Source of the DNA: Bacillota bacterium
Lineage (GTDB): Bacteria > Bacillota > Clostridia > Lachnospirales > Lachnospiraceae
Direction of reading: 5' to 3'
NCBI GenBank assembly: GCA_023439505.1
Contig: JAEXNR010000050.1
Span: 1 to 61,131 of the forward strand
Length of the DNA stretch: 61,131 nt
Part shown: piece after piece, positions 15,763-25,096 of the stretch
Position numbering within the stretch: the stretch's first letter is position 1
Layout: every line of letters starts with the position of its first letter
Notes under the pieces: generated by a model
Seen by the model: only the letters and a program-made list of their open reading frames with translations
What the model was told of the DNA's origin: nothing
The model's database searches: none
Program-made: the position numbers and the translations under genes

Positions 15763-18276
15763 TTACGATACAGGGGGAGCGGAAGGGGAATATTTTTTCT
15801 TTATTGTGATTAATCTTATTTCAAAGGGCATCATTGTAACACTGATTTGATGATCAGGGAATTCAATGATGCTTTTACTTATGCCCGGAACACTAATCTG
15901 CTGCAGGTACTCGGTTTCTGTTTGGGAAAGCGGTTCAATGGCACCCATTTTTACAAGCTGATCAAAGGAACTGCCATTATAACAATTGACATATTCCTGA
16001 ATTACATAATAGGATCCGGAAAGCTCCGGGAATTGTACTGTTACATTCTTTTTCCTTTTATTTGGGAATACGGAATACCTGTCGGTATAGGTAGTATTGA
16101 TTCCAAAATCCTTGGCATAGGTGGAGCTAAAGTGATGGTAGTTGTAGAGGAGAATGACATACCCGTCAGAGACAGAGGATACCGCAATGCCATCATCCTT
16201 ATAAATCAAATCCGTATTCAGCCGGTACAGAAAGTCCAGCGCATAGTATACGGGTTTCTTAATATTGTTGAAGGTGTACATGCCCAGGCCGCCATGGAAA
16301 ATACGCGGACTCAGCGTATTTTCTTCATGTAAGTCGGTTAACAGCCAGTAACAGATGCCATTTGTTTTCTCAAGCACCTCCAGCATGTTTTTTACGACAT
16401 AGGTGGACTTAAAACAGGTATCAGATAAGAGATCGTTATGGGAGGTTGTGGAATTCCATTCGGTGATATAAAAAGGAACATCCGTATATCCGGCCAAATC
16501 AAGCTGTTCCTGCAGCTGATCCAGATACAACGAAAAGGAATGTTTATTTGTTGATAACCACAGCTCATTTTCATATACTTTGTTCATAAAAAAATGATCG
16601 GAGAGATCAATGTCATAGAAATGAATGGTTACAAAATCGGGCTTGCATTCATTACCTGCGGCATATAAGAGAAAATGAATCAGCCAGTCATCATTTTTAC
16701 CATAGGCGGAAAAGGCAGCAGGACCGCCAAAACGAAGTTCCTCTGAAATGTTCTTCACCGTATCATAGGAAGCTTTATACAGATAATAATAGATTTCATC
16801 GGTATTAAACCCAAACAGCTGATTCGCAGTTCCCGGTTCATTCCATACAGAGAATAACCATGTTTTTACCACGTCAAGAGAATATCGTTCCAGGAGGTGA
16901 ATGGTAAAATGATGAACCAGGGACTTCCATTTCTCCATATCCTCAGGCTCACTCACAATAATATTATCACTAAACATTCGTCTGCTCTTATCGGCAGCCA
17001 GGGCATAGGGCATAAAAGACAGCTGGAGCAATGGCTTTAGCCGGATAGAAACCAGAAAATCAAGAATCTGATCCAGCAGATTAAAATTATAGACAGGCTT
17101 TCCAAGCTGATTTTCTGAGTATACATACAGACCATCTTCAAAAAGACTGTGCATCTTGATATAGTCAAAATGCATTCTTTGCTGAACTTCGGATAATTGT
17201 GCGCGAACAGGCTGATATAGAAGTTCTTTTGCCCGGCTTACACCGATGAAGCGCTTTTCTTTCCTCTTTTTTGCCGGTATGTTCCTGGTCGGAATCAGAT
17301 AGTTATATTCTGCGGTCTGCTCATAAGGGGTCACCGTACTTGCCGATGTCATATGGGCATTGATAAATTTAAGCAGTGCACGGTGCATTTTGACGGAATC
17401 CGTTTTGTAGTAATTAATCGATTTATCTTTGTTGGTAGGAGTAAAAGCAATACCTCTTTGGGAATTCTGTGTTCTCCATGTACTTGGAAGCATCTGGTAC
17501 TTCTCTTTAAAAGCATTGACAAAAGCCCTTGTATTTGGAAAACCGTTATTCTGGGCGATGGTATCAATCGAATAGTCCAGATACATAAGATCATTGGCGG
17601 CATAACGAAGTCTCGTTGTCTTAATATACTCGGACAGGGACATCCCTGTACTTTCCTTGAAGAATTTTGAAAGATAGGGGGGAGTTACATACACCTTCTC
17701 TGCAATATCCTCCAAAGAAAGCCTGGTATAATATTCGCTGTTGACGATGGCAAGTATTTCGTTAAGACGGCTCAGCTGCTTAATGGCACCATCCTGATGT
17801 ATCAGTTTGCCATCAGCGAAATTAACATAAAGTTCGTAAATCAGATGATAAAAAAGGGACTCATTCATTAATCCGATATACTTGCCGCCATCCAGATTAA
17901 GTTTCAGGAATCGGGCAACAATATGTTTTATATTTTCATACCGCGGGGTGTCGGTATCTTGTGTACTGTCGCAGCGATAACGGGTTGTTTTAAATTCGGC
18001 CGGCACATTTCTGGACATCTCCTGCTTAATCTGAATGGTGATCAGCGTTGCATTGTCAGAATTGAGGTCGTGGATTTCATTGGAATTGACAAGAAAAACA
18101 TCATCTACGTTAAGTTCAATGTGCTCACCCCCTACAACCAGCGATACGGTTCCTTCTATTACAATTAGCAGCTCGATGGACTTATGCCAATGTTTTCCCA
18201 CACTTCCGATGGTGTGAATAAATAATGTCATTGGAAGATTATCCGGGTAATTAATGATTTCATGTGAATTTGTCAT
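15763..18276 (-). CDS. AraC-type regulator fused to a GH39 glycosidase domain
   Basis: 837 residues with two functions in one chain. Residues 1-150: cupin sensor (HWHKSIELLIVIEGTVSLVV). About 170-272: AraC helix-turn-helix pair (LSLEDIAEKVYVTPPYLSKFFKESTGMSLSEYI...SIDTIAQNNGFPNTRAFVNAFKEKYQMLPSTWR). About 340-837: a GH39-like (beta-xylosidase) barrel, with the acid/base Glu in SVWNEPGTANQLF and the nucleophile Glu in YITEWNSTTSHND. There is no signal peptide, so it acts in the cytoplasm. It is divergent from the sugar ABC/GH3 operon and probably controls it. The barrel may hydrolyse or merely sense xylo-oligosaccharides; both catalytic Glu are kept. Confidence 0.85.
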   Translation of the reverse strand: MTNSHEIINYPDNLPMTLFIHTIGSVGKHWHKSIELLIVIEGTVSLVVGGEHIELNVDDVFLVNSNEIHDLNSDNATLITIQIKQEMSRNVPAEFKTTRYRCDSTQDTDTPRYENIKHIVARFLKLNLDGGKYIGLMNESLFYHLIYELYVNFADGKLIHQDGAIKQLSRLNEILAIVNSEYYTRLSLEDIAEKVYVTPPYLSKFFKESTGMSLSEYIKTTRLRYAANDLMYLDYSIDTIAQNNGFPNTRAFVNAFKEKYQMLPSTWRTQNSQRGIAFTPTNKDKSINYYKTDSVKMHRALLKFINAHMTSASTVTPYEQTAEYNYLIPTRNIPAKKRKEKRFIGVSRAKELLYQPVRAQLSEVQQRMHFDYIKMHSLFEDGLYVYSENQLGKPVYNFNLLDQILDFLVSIRLKPLLQLSFMPYALAADKSRRMFSDNIIVSEPEDMEKWKSLVHHFTIHLLERYSLDVVKTWLFSVWNEPGTANQLFGFNTDEIYYYLYKASYDTVKNISEELRFGGPAAFSAYGKNDDWLIHFLLYAAGNECKPDFVTIHFYDIDLSDHFFMNKVYENELWLSTNKHSFSLYLDQLQEQLDLAGYTDVPFYITEWNSTTSHNDLLSDTCFKSTYVVKNMLEVLEKTNGICYWLLTDLHEENTLSPRIFHGGLGMYTFNNIKKPVYYALDFLYRLNTDLIYKDDGIAVSSVSDGYVILLYNYHHFSSTYAKDFGINTTYTDRYSVFPNKRKKNVTVQFPELSGSYYVIQEYVNCYNGSSFDQLVKMGAIEPLSQTETEYLQQISVPGISKSIIEFPDHQISVTMMPFEIRLITIKKKYSPSAPPVS

Positions 18277-18419
18277 GTTTCCTCCAATACGTCAAAATTT
18301 TAATCTACATACACATTTTTATATACCATTTTTCAATATTATGCAACCAAAACCATAAAAAAATTACTGAAATTGAAAAATGACATTAAAAATTTAATAT
18401 ATGCGGACAAGTATTGCTG

Positions 18420-18448
18420 TTGTTTCCATATATTTTGGGGGATATAAT
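18420..18448 (+). promoter_or_regulatory. Promoter of the sugar ABC/GH3 operon
   Basis: TTGTTT (18420-18425), 17-bp spacer, TATAAT (18443-18448), 39 bp before the ATPase start, in the 210-bp A/T-rich divergent region shared with the AraC-GH39 gene. The weak -35 fits an activator-dependent promoter. Confidence 0.6.
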
Positions 18449-18486
18449 AAGATCATTACAATAAACAGTTTGTTGAAAGGCTGCGT

Positions 18487-20070
18487 ATGGAGAAAAAACT
18501 ATTGATACAAACAAAAAAAATAACAAAAAAATTCGGTGATGTAACGGCTGTCAATGATGTTGATCTGAATATCTATCTGGGTGAGATCAGGGGGTTGATC
18601 GGAGAAAATGGTTCGGGCAAATCCACCATATCCTCTATGATCAGCGGCATACACACGATTACATCGGGAGAGATATATGTAAATGGCAAGAGATATCAGC
18701 CAGCCTCACCTGCGGATGCACATGATATGCATATATCAATGATTGTGCAGGAAACCGGTACCATAGATCATCTGACGGTTGCTGAAAACATTTTTCTGGG
18801 GAGTGAAAAGACCTTTTCTAAGATGGGTTTTCTGGATCATGATAAAATGGTGGAAGAAGCACAGAAAGCATTGGATGCCATAGGGGTCAAGGATATCCTG
18901 GCGGCGGATAATATCGATCGGTATAATTTCGAACAGAGAAAGATCATTGAAATCGCAAAAGCGCTTTACTATGATCCTCAGTTATTTATTGTCGATGAAA
19001 CAACCACAGCACTATCACAGGATGGGAGAACCAAGATATATGAAATCATGAATACGCTTAAGGACAATGGGAAAGCCGTACTCTTTATATCTCATGATCT
19101 TCAGGAATTAATGTCGGTATGTGATACGCTTACCGTTCTTCGCGATGGAAGCCTGATTGCAAATATGAAGAAAGAAGAATTTCATGAGGACACGATTAAG
19201 CAGACCATGGTAGGCCGTGAGATAAAAGGCAATTATTATAGAAGCGATTTCTCTGAAACCGGCAGCAAAGAGGTATTTCTGAAATTAGAAGATGCTACAA
19301 ATGCAAGACTAAAGGGAATTCATCTGGAACTTCATGCGGGTGAAATCCTCGGAATCGGAGGACTCTCCGGCAGTGGAATTCATGAACTGGGAAGAATATG
19401 TTTTGGGATGGATCCGCTGCGTAAAGGACAGGTTATTGCAAAAGCCGCAAGAAGACAGACCATGGGAGAGAAGTTCAGAGAAAACATAAGCAAGCTCAAA
19501 AAGGCATCAATAGAAATTCCTGAGGAATCGCAGGAGTATGAAATCAAGTCAATTACAGATGCACTGGAAGCGAGCATCGGATATATATCAAAAGACAGAG
19601 ACCGGGAGACCCTGATTCTTGAGAGCAGTGTGGCGAATAATCTGACACTGTCCGCGCTGGACCAGCTACAGGTGTTTGGATTGGTGTCGCCCCGCGCGGA
19701 GAAGAAATTCGCCACCCGACAGATTGAGTCGTTAAATATTAAATGTTCATCGAAAAAACAACTTGTAAAAGAGCTTTCAGGGGGAAATAAACAGAAAATT
19801 TCTTTTGGTAAATGGATAGGAAACAAATCTAAAATATTAATTTTTGACAGTCCGACACGTGGTGTTGATATCGGTGTAAAAACAACAATGTATCAGATGC
19901 TGGATGATTTGAGGCAGCAGGGCTATGCCATAATGATTATCTCAGAGGAACTGAGCGAACTGATTGGAATGAGTGACAGAATCTGCATTATGAAGAATGG
20001 AGAAATCACAAAGATATTTGAACACAAGGACAATATCACGGACAGCAAAATTATTGAGTTCATGATATAA
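18487..20070 (+). CDS. Sugar ABC transporter, double ATPase (RbsA/MglA-like)
   Basis: 527 residues with two ATPase halves, the CUT2 sugar-importer arrangement. First half: Walker A GENGSGKST (about residue 40) and Walker B LFIVDETTTAL. Second half (from about 260): degenerate Walker A GGLSGSGIHELG, then LVKELSGGNKQKISFGKWI signature and ILIFDSPTRGVDIG. It energises uptake by the two permeases downstream. First gene of an operon ending with the HAD phosphatase; the next gene starts 11 bp later. Substrate unknown, probably a pentose or disaccharide released from hemicellulose. Confidence 0.92.
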   Translation: MEKKLLIQTKKITKKFGDVTAVNDVDLNIYLGEIRGLIGENGSGKSTISSMISGIHTITSGEIYVNGKRYQPASPADAHDMHISMIVQETGTIDHLTVAENIFLGSEKTFSKMGFLDHDKMVEEAQKALDAIGVKDILAADNIDRYNFEQRKIIEIAKALYYDPQLFIVDETTTALSQDGRTKIYEIMNTLKDNGKAVLFISHDLQELMSVCDTLTVLRDGSLIANMKKEEFHEDTIKQTMVGREIKGNYYRSDFSETGSKEVFLKLEDATNARLKGIHLELHAGEILGIGGLSGSGIHELGRICFGMDPLRKGQVIAKAARRQTMGEKFRENISKLKKASIEIPEESQEYEIKSITDALEASIGYISKDRDRETLILESSVANNLTLSALDQLQVFGLVSPRAEKKFATRQIESLNIKCSSKKQLVKELSGGNKQKISFGKWIGNKSKILIFDSPTRGVDIGVKTTMYQMLDDLRQQGYAIMIISEELSELIGMSDRICIMKNGEITKIFEHKDNITDSKIIEFMI

Positions 20071-20080
20071 GGAGGAAGAT

Positions 20081-21040
20081 ATGTTTCAGTTTGTAAAGAA
20101 AAATCGTGGAACAATAATTCAGTATGCAGGAATCATATTTGTAATTCTGCTATTTGGAATTCTGACGGGAGGAAATATATTTTCATCCTATAATTTGAAG
20201 ACATTGATCGGACAGATTGCACCGCTTATGATCGTAAGCGCCGGAGTTATCTTTATGTTTGCCAATGGTTCAATTGATATTGCCTCAGGCGCTGTTGGGG
20301 GATTATGTGCAATGTTATCCGCACTGATCCTAAACAGTACAGGTTCACTGATCCTGGCGGTAATTGTTTCTGTTATTGTTTCAATTGCACTGTATTTATT
20401 CAGTGCCGTTGTATCGATAAAATTTGGTCTTGTTTCAACGGTTGCTTCACTTGCAATCATGTTCATGGCCAGAGGCATCATTACATACGTGTGTTCTTTG
20501 ATGCCAGGTACGGTAATCTCATTGAATGAGTATGACCTTTTGAAGGGCTTTAAGTCGGATCCGGTTCTTCAGATAACGATTACCGTAAGTATTATAGTAA
20601 TATGCTGGGTTATATTCGCTTTCACGAAAGTTGGCAAAGGGGCAATGGCCATCGGCGATAATCCGGTATCTGCCAGACAAAGCGGTATAAAAATTGAAAA
20701 AACCAAGATGATTGGTGCGGCAGTCGCAGGCTTTTGTGTAAGTATAGCTTCAATTTTTTTACTGGCAAGGGCAGGATCAGTTACAAAGAACATTGGAAGC
20801 GGATTGGAAATGGACATCATGGTAGCAATGATTCTTGGCGGTATGTCTTTGGCCGGGGGATCAAAGTCCAGATTCAGTGCTGTAGTGATAGGAACAATCA
20901 CATATAGACTGCTTTCAAACGGAATGACCATGGCAGGTATCGCAACAAGGGATGTATCGTTAATTCGAGGCCTCATTTTCCTTGTGATTGTATTTGCCAC
21001 ACTCAGACAGAGCAAAACGGTAAAGGAAATGCCCAGATAA
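20081..21040 (+). CDS. Sugar ABC transporter permease (RbsC-like)
   Basis: 319 residues, about 8-10 membrane segments. The conserved cytoplasmic EAA-like region of CUT2 permeases is visible (TKVGKGAMAIGDNPVSARQSGIKIEKTKMIGAAVAGF). GGAGG precedes the ATG. It probably pairs with the second permease at 22295 as a heterodimer. It is translationally close to the ATPase (11 bp) and the binding protein (19 bp). Confidence 0.9.
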   Translation: MFQFVKKNRGTIIQYAGIIFVILLFGILTGGNIFSSYNLKTLIGQIAPLMIVSAGVIFMFANGSIDIASGAVGGLCAMLSALILNSTGSLILAVIVSVIVSIALYLFSAVVSIKFGLVSTVASLAIMFMARGIITYVCSLMPGTVISLNEYDLLKGFKSDPVLQITITVSIIVICWVIFAFTKVGKGAMAIGDNPVSARQSGIKIEKTKMIGAAVAGFCVSIASIFLLARAGSVTKNIGSGLEMDIMVAMILGGMSLAGGSKSRFSAVVIGTITYRLLSNGMTMAGIATRDVSLIRGLIFLVIVFATLRQSKTVKEMPR

Positions 21041-21058
21041 AAGAGAAGGAGAAATTTC

Positions 21059-22234
21059 ATGAAAAAAAGATTAATTTCAGTATTACTTGTATTCGTAATG
21101 GTAGTAGGCAGCTTTTCACTGATGGGCTGCAGCAAAAATGAAACCCCGGGGGATAGTGATAAGGGAGATCAGGGAGAAAAAGTTAAAATCGGTGTCATCC
21201 TGTATGGCTACAATGATGATCAGGGAAAGAATACCAAAGAATATTGTGAATACCTTGAGAAAAACTTTAATGTAGAATTCGTTTACGAAGCGACGAATTA
21301 TAATGATGATGCACATATTAACAGTGTTGAAAATCTTATTTCTGCCGGCTGCAAGGCCATTATTAGCGGATATGATACAAGCCTGGAGTCCTCCATTCAG
21401 TCTTGTGAAGCAGCGAAGGTTTATTATGTACTTGCACTGGATTATGCTTCCCCTTCAGATTCAAAAAATGTCAACAGTGATTATTTCCTCGGCGGAACCA
21501 TGCAGTTTGGCGGAGATGAGGCGGCGCTTGGAACAGCATATGCGGAGAAATTCCTTAAAACAGATTATAAGAATATAAGTGGCGTTTCATTCCCTGCATT
21601 TGCATTTGTAGAAGCTCCTGAAATCTATAATGCATTTAAAGCGGCATTAGAAGCAGCCGGAGATTATAAAGTATCAGATCTTGTATTTGCAAGCGGATTT
21701 ACGCCGGCGGATGTTCAGACTGCTACAGCAAATGCAATTGCAGCGGACACACAGGTAATATTTGGTATGTCCTCCGGCCTTGACTTTGTATATCCGGAAC
21801 TTAAAAATAATCACCCGGATGTGAAACTTGTTGCACTGGGTTACAATGATTCGGCAAAAGCACTTTTAGATGCAGGTACACTGATCGCAGGTGGTACAAA
21901 CAACTATATCCAGAGTATTGCATCTTCATTTGTAAGAATTATGAATGCAATGAAGGGCCTTAGTTATTCAGATTCTGCGCAGGGAAGCTATAACAAGACA
22001 GAGAATGATCTGACAGTAGTAAACGGTGTTGCAGGATATCCTGTTTATGACAAGGATTCCATCGAAGATTTCGTGACCTATGCTTTTGGCAGAGGAAGTG
22101 ACGGAATGAATAAGGGGGCTGTAACTGCAGACGAAATTAAAACAGTATTACTCAGCGAAAATCCAAACGCAACACTGAAAGATCTGAATGATTTAACCTC
22201 ACGTACCGTGGAAGAAATAAAAGCGGCAAGATAA
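21059..22234 (+). CDS. Sugar-binding lipoprotein of the ABC transporter (RbsB-like)
   Basis: 391 residues. The lipoprotein signal peptide MKKRLISVLLVFVMVVGSFSLMGC ends in the lipobox LMGC, so Cys is the anchored N-terminus. The mature part is a periplasmic-binding-protein type 1 fold (KIGVILYGYNDDQGKN..., AGCKAIISGYDTS, DTQVIFGMSSGLDFVYPEL, KLVALGYNDS). It captures the sugar outside the membrane for the two permeases. A perfect 11-bp hairpin just after the stop probably raises its mRNA level over the downstream genes. Confidence 0.9.
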   Translation: MKKRLISVLLVFVMVVGSFSLMGCSKNETPGDSDKGDQGEKVKIGVILYGYNDDQGKNTKEYCEYLEKNFNVEFVYEATNYNDDAHINSVENLISAGCKAIISGYDTSLESSIQSCEAAKVYYVLALDYASPSDSKNVNSDYFLGGTMQFGGDEAALGTAYAEKFLKTDYKNISGVSFPAFAFVEAPEIYNAFKAALEAAGDYKVSDLVFASGFTPADVQTATANAIAADTQVIFGMSSGLDFVYPELKNNHPDVKLVALGYNDSAKALLDAGTLIAGGTNNYIQSIASSFVRIMNAMKGLSYSDSAQGSYNKTENDLTVVNGVAGYPVYDKDSIEDFVTYAFGRGSDGMNKGAVTADEIKTVLLSENPNATLKDLNDLTSRTVEEIKAAR

Positions 22235-22250
22235 TCGGTGTTAATCCACA

Positions 22251-22275
22251 GCTGCGGGAACCTGGTTCCCGCAGC
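22251..22275 (+). other. Intercistronic hairpin after the binding-protein gene
   Basis: GCTGCGGGAAC (22251-22261) pairs perfectly with GTTCCCGCAGC (22265-22275) around a 3-nt loop, with no T run. The likely role is mRNA stabilisation or partial attenuation between the binding protein and the second permease. Confidence 0.75.
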
Positions 22276-22294
22276 ATATAAAGGAGTCTGGTTT

Positions 22295-23293
22295 ATGAAA
22301 CAACATAAAAAAATAATGACAGGGTATTTGAAAACACTGATTTTTCCGGCTGTTATGTGGGCTTTATTTGCAATTGCTGCGATCATAACAGGCAAAGATT
22401 ATTTCTTTAGCAGTTATATCACATCGAATATTTTCAGAACCAGTGTGCTTTCCTGTACGATAGGTATGGCCATCGCCATCCCCCTTTCCGGAGGAAGATG
22501 GGATTTTGCTCCCGGAACAATAGCAACCCTTGGCGGAATTATCGGAATCAATCTTGGAATGAAGATGCAGCTTCCTGTGTTTGGCGTATTGCTTCTCTGT
22601 ATGATCTTATGTGTTATTCTTGCCCTGATTGAAGCAGCAGCCTATTTGATTCTGCGCGTGCCTAATATGATAGTTTCTCTGGGTATTGTTATGGTTTATG
22701 AGGCACTGACCGGTATTGTTTATGATGGAAATGGAGCAAATGTATTTAATGCGTCCCCGGAATATATGAATAATTTACTGATGTTATCACGTTCACCCTG
22801 GTGCTATATTCTGCTGGCGGTGATCATGATGATGGTATACGTTCTTTTATATAAAACGAGATTCGGAAGTAATCTCAAATCCCTGGGGAATAATGCCAGA
22901 CTTGCGATTAATGCCGGAGTGAACGAAAAAAAGAATATCGTCCAGACCTATGCTCTGGTAGGCGCTCTGCTGGGTGTGGCTGCTTTACTGAATGCAAATG
23001 TATCCCAGGTGACAGCTGCAAGTAATCTTAGTTCAACAACACTGATGTTCTCTTCTATGGGACCTGTTCTTATTGGTCTGTTCTTAGCCGGATATTCCTG
23101 TCTGCCATGGGGAGTATTCATTGGTTCTTTGGGTATGAATGTAATGACTTATGGTCTTGTAAGCTTTGGAATAGATGGTGCTATTGTAACAATCATCACA
23201 GGTGTAATTATCGTTCTGATCATGGCGTATACAACAAATCAGAATAAAATTATCGAATTCTTTCAGCATTCCAAACATAAGGAGACAGTATGA
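22295..23293 (+). CDS. Second sugar ABC transporter permease (RbsC-like)
   Basis: About 332 residues, about 9-10 membrane segments, same family as the permease at 20081 (RFGSNLKSLGNNARLAINAGVNEKKNIVQTYALVGALLGV as the cytoplasmic coupling loop). The start is ATG 22295 behind AAGGAG; the longer reading frame begins inside the upstream hairpin and is not credible. The stop overlaps the GH3 start (ATGA). Confidence 0.9.
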   Translation: MKQHKKIMTGYLKTLIFPAVMWALFAIAAIITGKDYFFSSYITSNIFRTSVLSCTIGMAIAIPLSGGRWDFAPGTIATLGGIIGINLGMKMQLPVFGVLLLCMILCVILALIEAAAYLILRVPNMIVSLGIVMVYEALTGIVYDGNGANVFNASPEYMNNLLMLSRSPWCYILLAVIMMMVYVLLYKTRFGSNLKSLGNNARLAINAGVNEKKNIVQTYALVGALLGVAALLNANVSQVTAASNLSSTTLMFSSMGPVLIGLFLAGYSCLPWGVFIGSLGMNVMTYGLVSFGIDGAIVTIITGVIIVLIMAYTTNQNKIIEFFQHSKHKETV

Positions 23294-24996
23294 TGAATTA
23301 TGAACGACTAACACAAAACCCTTTTTATCTGTCTGAGGGGGACCTCGAGTGGATCAAAACTACATATGAGAATATGTCGCTGGCTGAGAAGGTTGGACAG
23401 CTGTTTCTTCTCACCGGTCCCGTAACAGACAGGAATTATTTGAACCACATTACGAAGGATCTCCAGGTCGGCGGACTTATGTGCAGGCCAATGGAGAAGG
23501 AAGAGGTTGTGGAGACGGTTGCTTATCTGCAGACAAACAGCAAGGTTCCTATGTTGATTGCGGCGAATCTTGAAACAGGCGGGAACGGAATTGTAAAGCA
23601 GGGTACCAAAGTAGGTTCCCAGATGGCTGTTGCGGCGACCGGCGATACGAAATATGCTTATGAACTCGGACAGATCTGTGCACTTGAGGCAAAGAGTGTA
23701 GGTGCAAATTATGCATTTGCCCCGGTGGTGGATATTGATTATAATTTCAGGAATCCAATTACAAATACCAGGACCTATGGAAGTGATGATAAGACAGTTC
23801 TTGCCATGGCTTCCGCATATATTAAGGGATGTCAAAGTGAAAATGTATGTGTTTCCATAAAGCATTTTCCGGGGGATGGAGTGGATGAAAGAGATCAGCA
23901 TCTTCTGACATCAATCAATGACATGACCTGTTCAGAATGGGACAAAAGTTATGGCGTAATATATAAGACACTCATCGAGGAAGGTGCGAAGACTGTGATG
24001 GTGGGTCATATCATGCAGCCGCAGTATTCAAAATTCCTGAATCCTGACTTAAAAGACGAAGAAATTCTTCCGGCCTCCCTGTCAAAAGAACTCTTGGGCG
24101 GACTCTTAAGAGACCGGCTTGGTTTTAACGGATTGATCATAACCGATGCAACCACAATGGCGGGAATGAATATACCGATGAGGAGAGATCTTCTGGTACC
24201 CTATTCCATTGCGGCCGGTTGTGATATGTTTCTTTTTACAAAGAACCTGGAGGAGGACTATCAGTTTATGCTGGAGGGTGTTCATTCGGGCGTAATTTCA
24301 CCACAAAGACTGGAAGAAGCAGTTGTACGAATACTGGCATTAAAAGCATCGATCAAATTGCATGTCTCCGCAACCATACCGAAACTGGAGGATGCACAGA
24401 AGATTCTGTCATCCGAACATGCGAAACAAATCGCGAGAGAAGTAAGTGACAAAAGCATAACACTTGTTAAGAATCTTGATCATATTCTTCCTCTGGACAA
24501 GAAAACGATCAGAAACATTCTCGTCTATGAAATAGAGAGCGGTGAAAATGCCCTGGGATATGGCAGAGAAGTTGGAACAGCAGATAAATTGATTGGGCTT
24601 CTTCAGCAAGAGGGAATTCATGCTGTCAAGTTTGTTCCCGGTGAGCGGCTGGAAGGAAAACAGCCCAGCTACATGGAACTGGTGGAAGAATATGATCTCA
24701 TGCTATATATCGCCAATATCGCTACGAAGTCGAATCAGACGACGGTGCGTATTGAATGGATGAATCCCATGGGAATTAACTGTCCCATTTATATTAACGC
24801 CGTTCCTACCATATTTGTATCAGTAGAAAACCCGTATCATCTTCTGGATGTTCCAAGAATCAGAACCTTTATCAACTGCTATGGCAGCAATGAGGATACC
24901 CTTGAATTGCTGATTGACAAACTATTTGGAAGAAGTGAATTCACAGGAATATCTCCTGTAGACCCCTTTTGCGGGAAATGGGATACCAGACGATAG
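23290..24996 (+). CDS. Glycoside hydrolase family 3 protein
   Basis: 568 residues with a GH3 N-terminal barrel and a shortened C-terminal domain. The substrate-site block is KHFPGDG, followed by ERDQH; an Asp/His pair at this place is typical of the NagZ-like (beta-N-acetylhexosaminidase or phosphorylase) branch. The nucleophile Asp is in LIITDATTMAGM. There is no signal peptide, so it is intracellular and would process the sugar brought in by the upstream transporter. AAGGAG upstream serves ATG 23290 or 23293. It is translationally coupled to the permease. Exact substrate is open: xyloside, glucoside or hexosaminide. Confidence 0.85.
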   Translation: MMNYERLTQNPFYLSEGDLEWIKTTYENMSLAEKVGQLFLLTGPVTDRNYLNHITKDLQVGGLMCRPMEKEEVVETVAYLQTNSKVPMLIAANLETGGNGIVKQGTKVGSQMAVAATGDTKYAYELGQICALEAKSVGANYAFAPVVDIDYNFRNPITNTRTYGSDDKTVLAMASAYIKGCQSENVCVSIKHFPGDGVDERDQHLLTSINDMTCSEWDKSYGVIYKTLIEEGAKTVMVGHIMQPQYSKFLNPDLKDEEILPASLSKELLGGLLRDRLGFNGLIITDATTMAGMNIPMRRDLLVPYSIAAGCDMFLFTKNLEEDYQFMLEGVHSGVISPQRLEEAVVRILALKASIKLHVSATIPKLEDAQKILSSEHAKQIAREVSDKSITLVKNLDHILPLDKKTIRNILVYEIESGENALGYGREVGTADKLIGLLQQEGIHAVKFVPGERLEGKQPSYMELVEEYDLMLYIANIATKSNQTTVRIEWMNPMGINCPIYINAVPTIFVSVENPYHLLDVPRIRTFINCYGSNEDTLELLIDKLFGRSEFTGISPVDPFCGKWDTRR

Positions 24997-25044
24997 AATC
25001 TTAACATAGAAATGATAGTATAAAAATTAAAATATTCACACGGC

Positions 25045-25090
25045 AAATTTGTGCTGATGCCCAAATTGGCGGGCATTGGCAGCATGGAGG
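25045..25090 (+). promoter_or_regulatory. Conserved leader hairpin, copy A (esterase gene)
   Basis: 46-nt leader ending in the GGAGG ribosome binding site. TGCTG (25052-25056) pairs with CAGCA (25080-25084) and ATGCCC (25057-25062) with GGGCAT (25071-25076), leaving a TGG bulge. The same sequence, differing at five bases, precedes thyA at 55775-55820 with no insertion or deletion. One difference turns a C-G pair into a U-G pair, so the stem is preserved. Confidence 0.7.
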
Positions 25091-25096
25091 ATTAAA

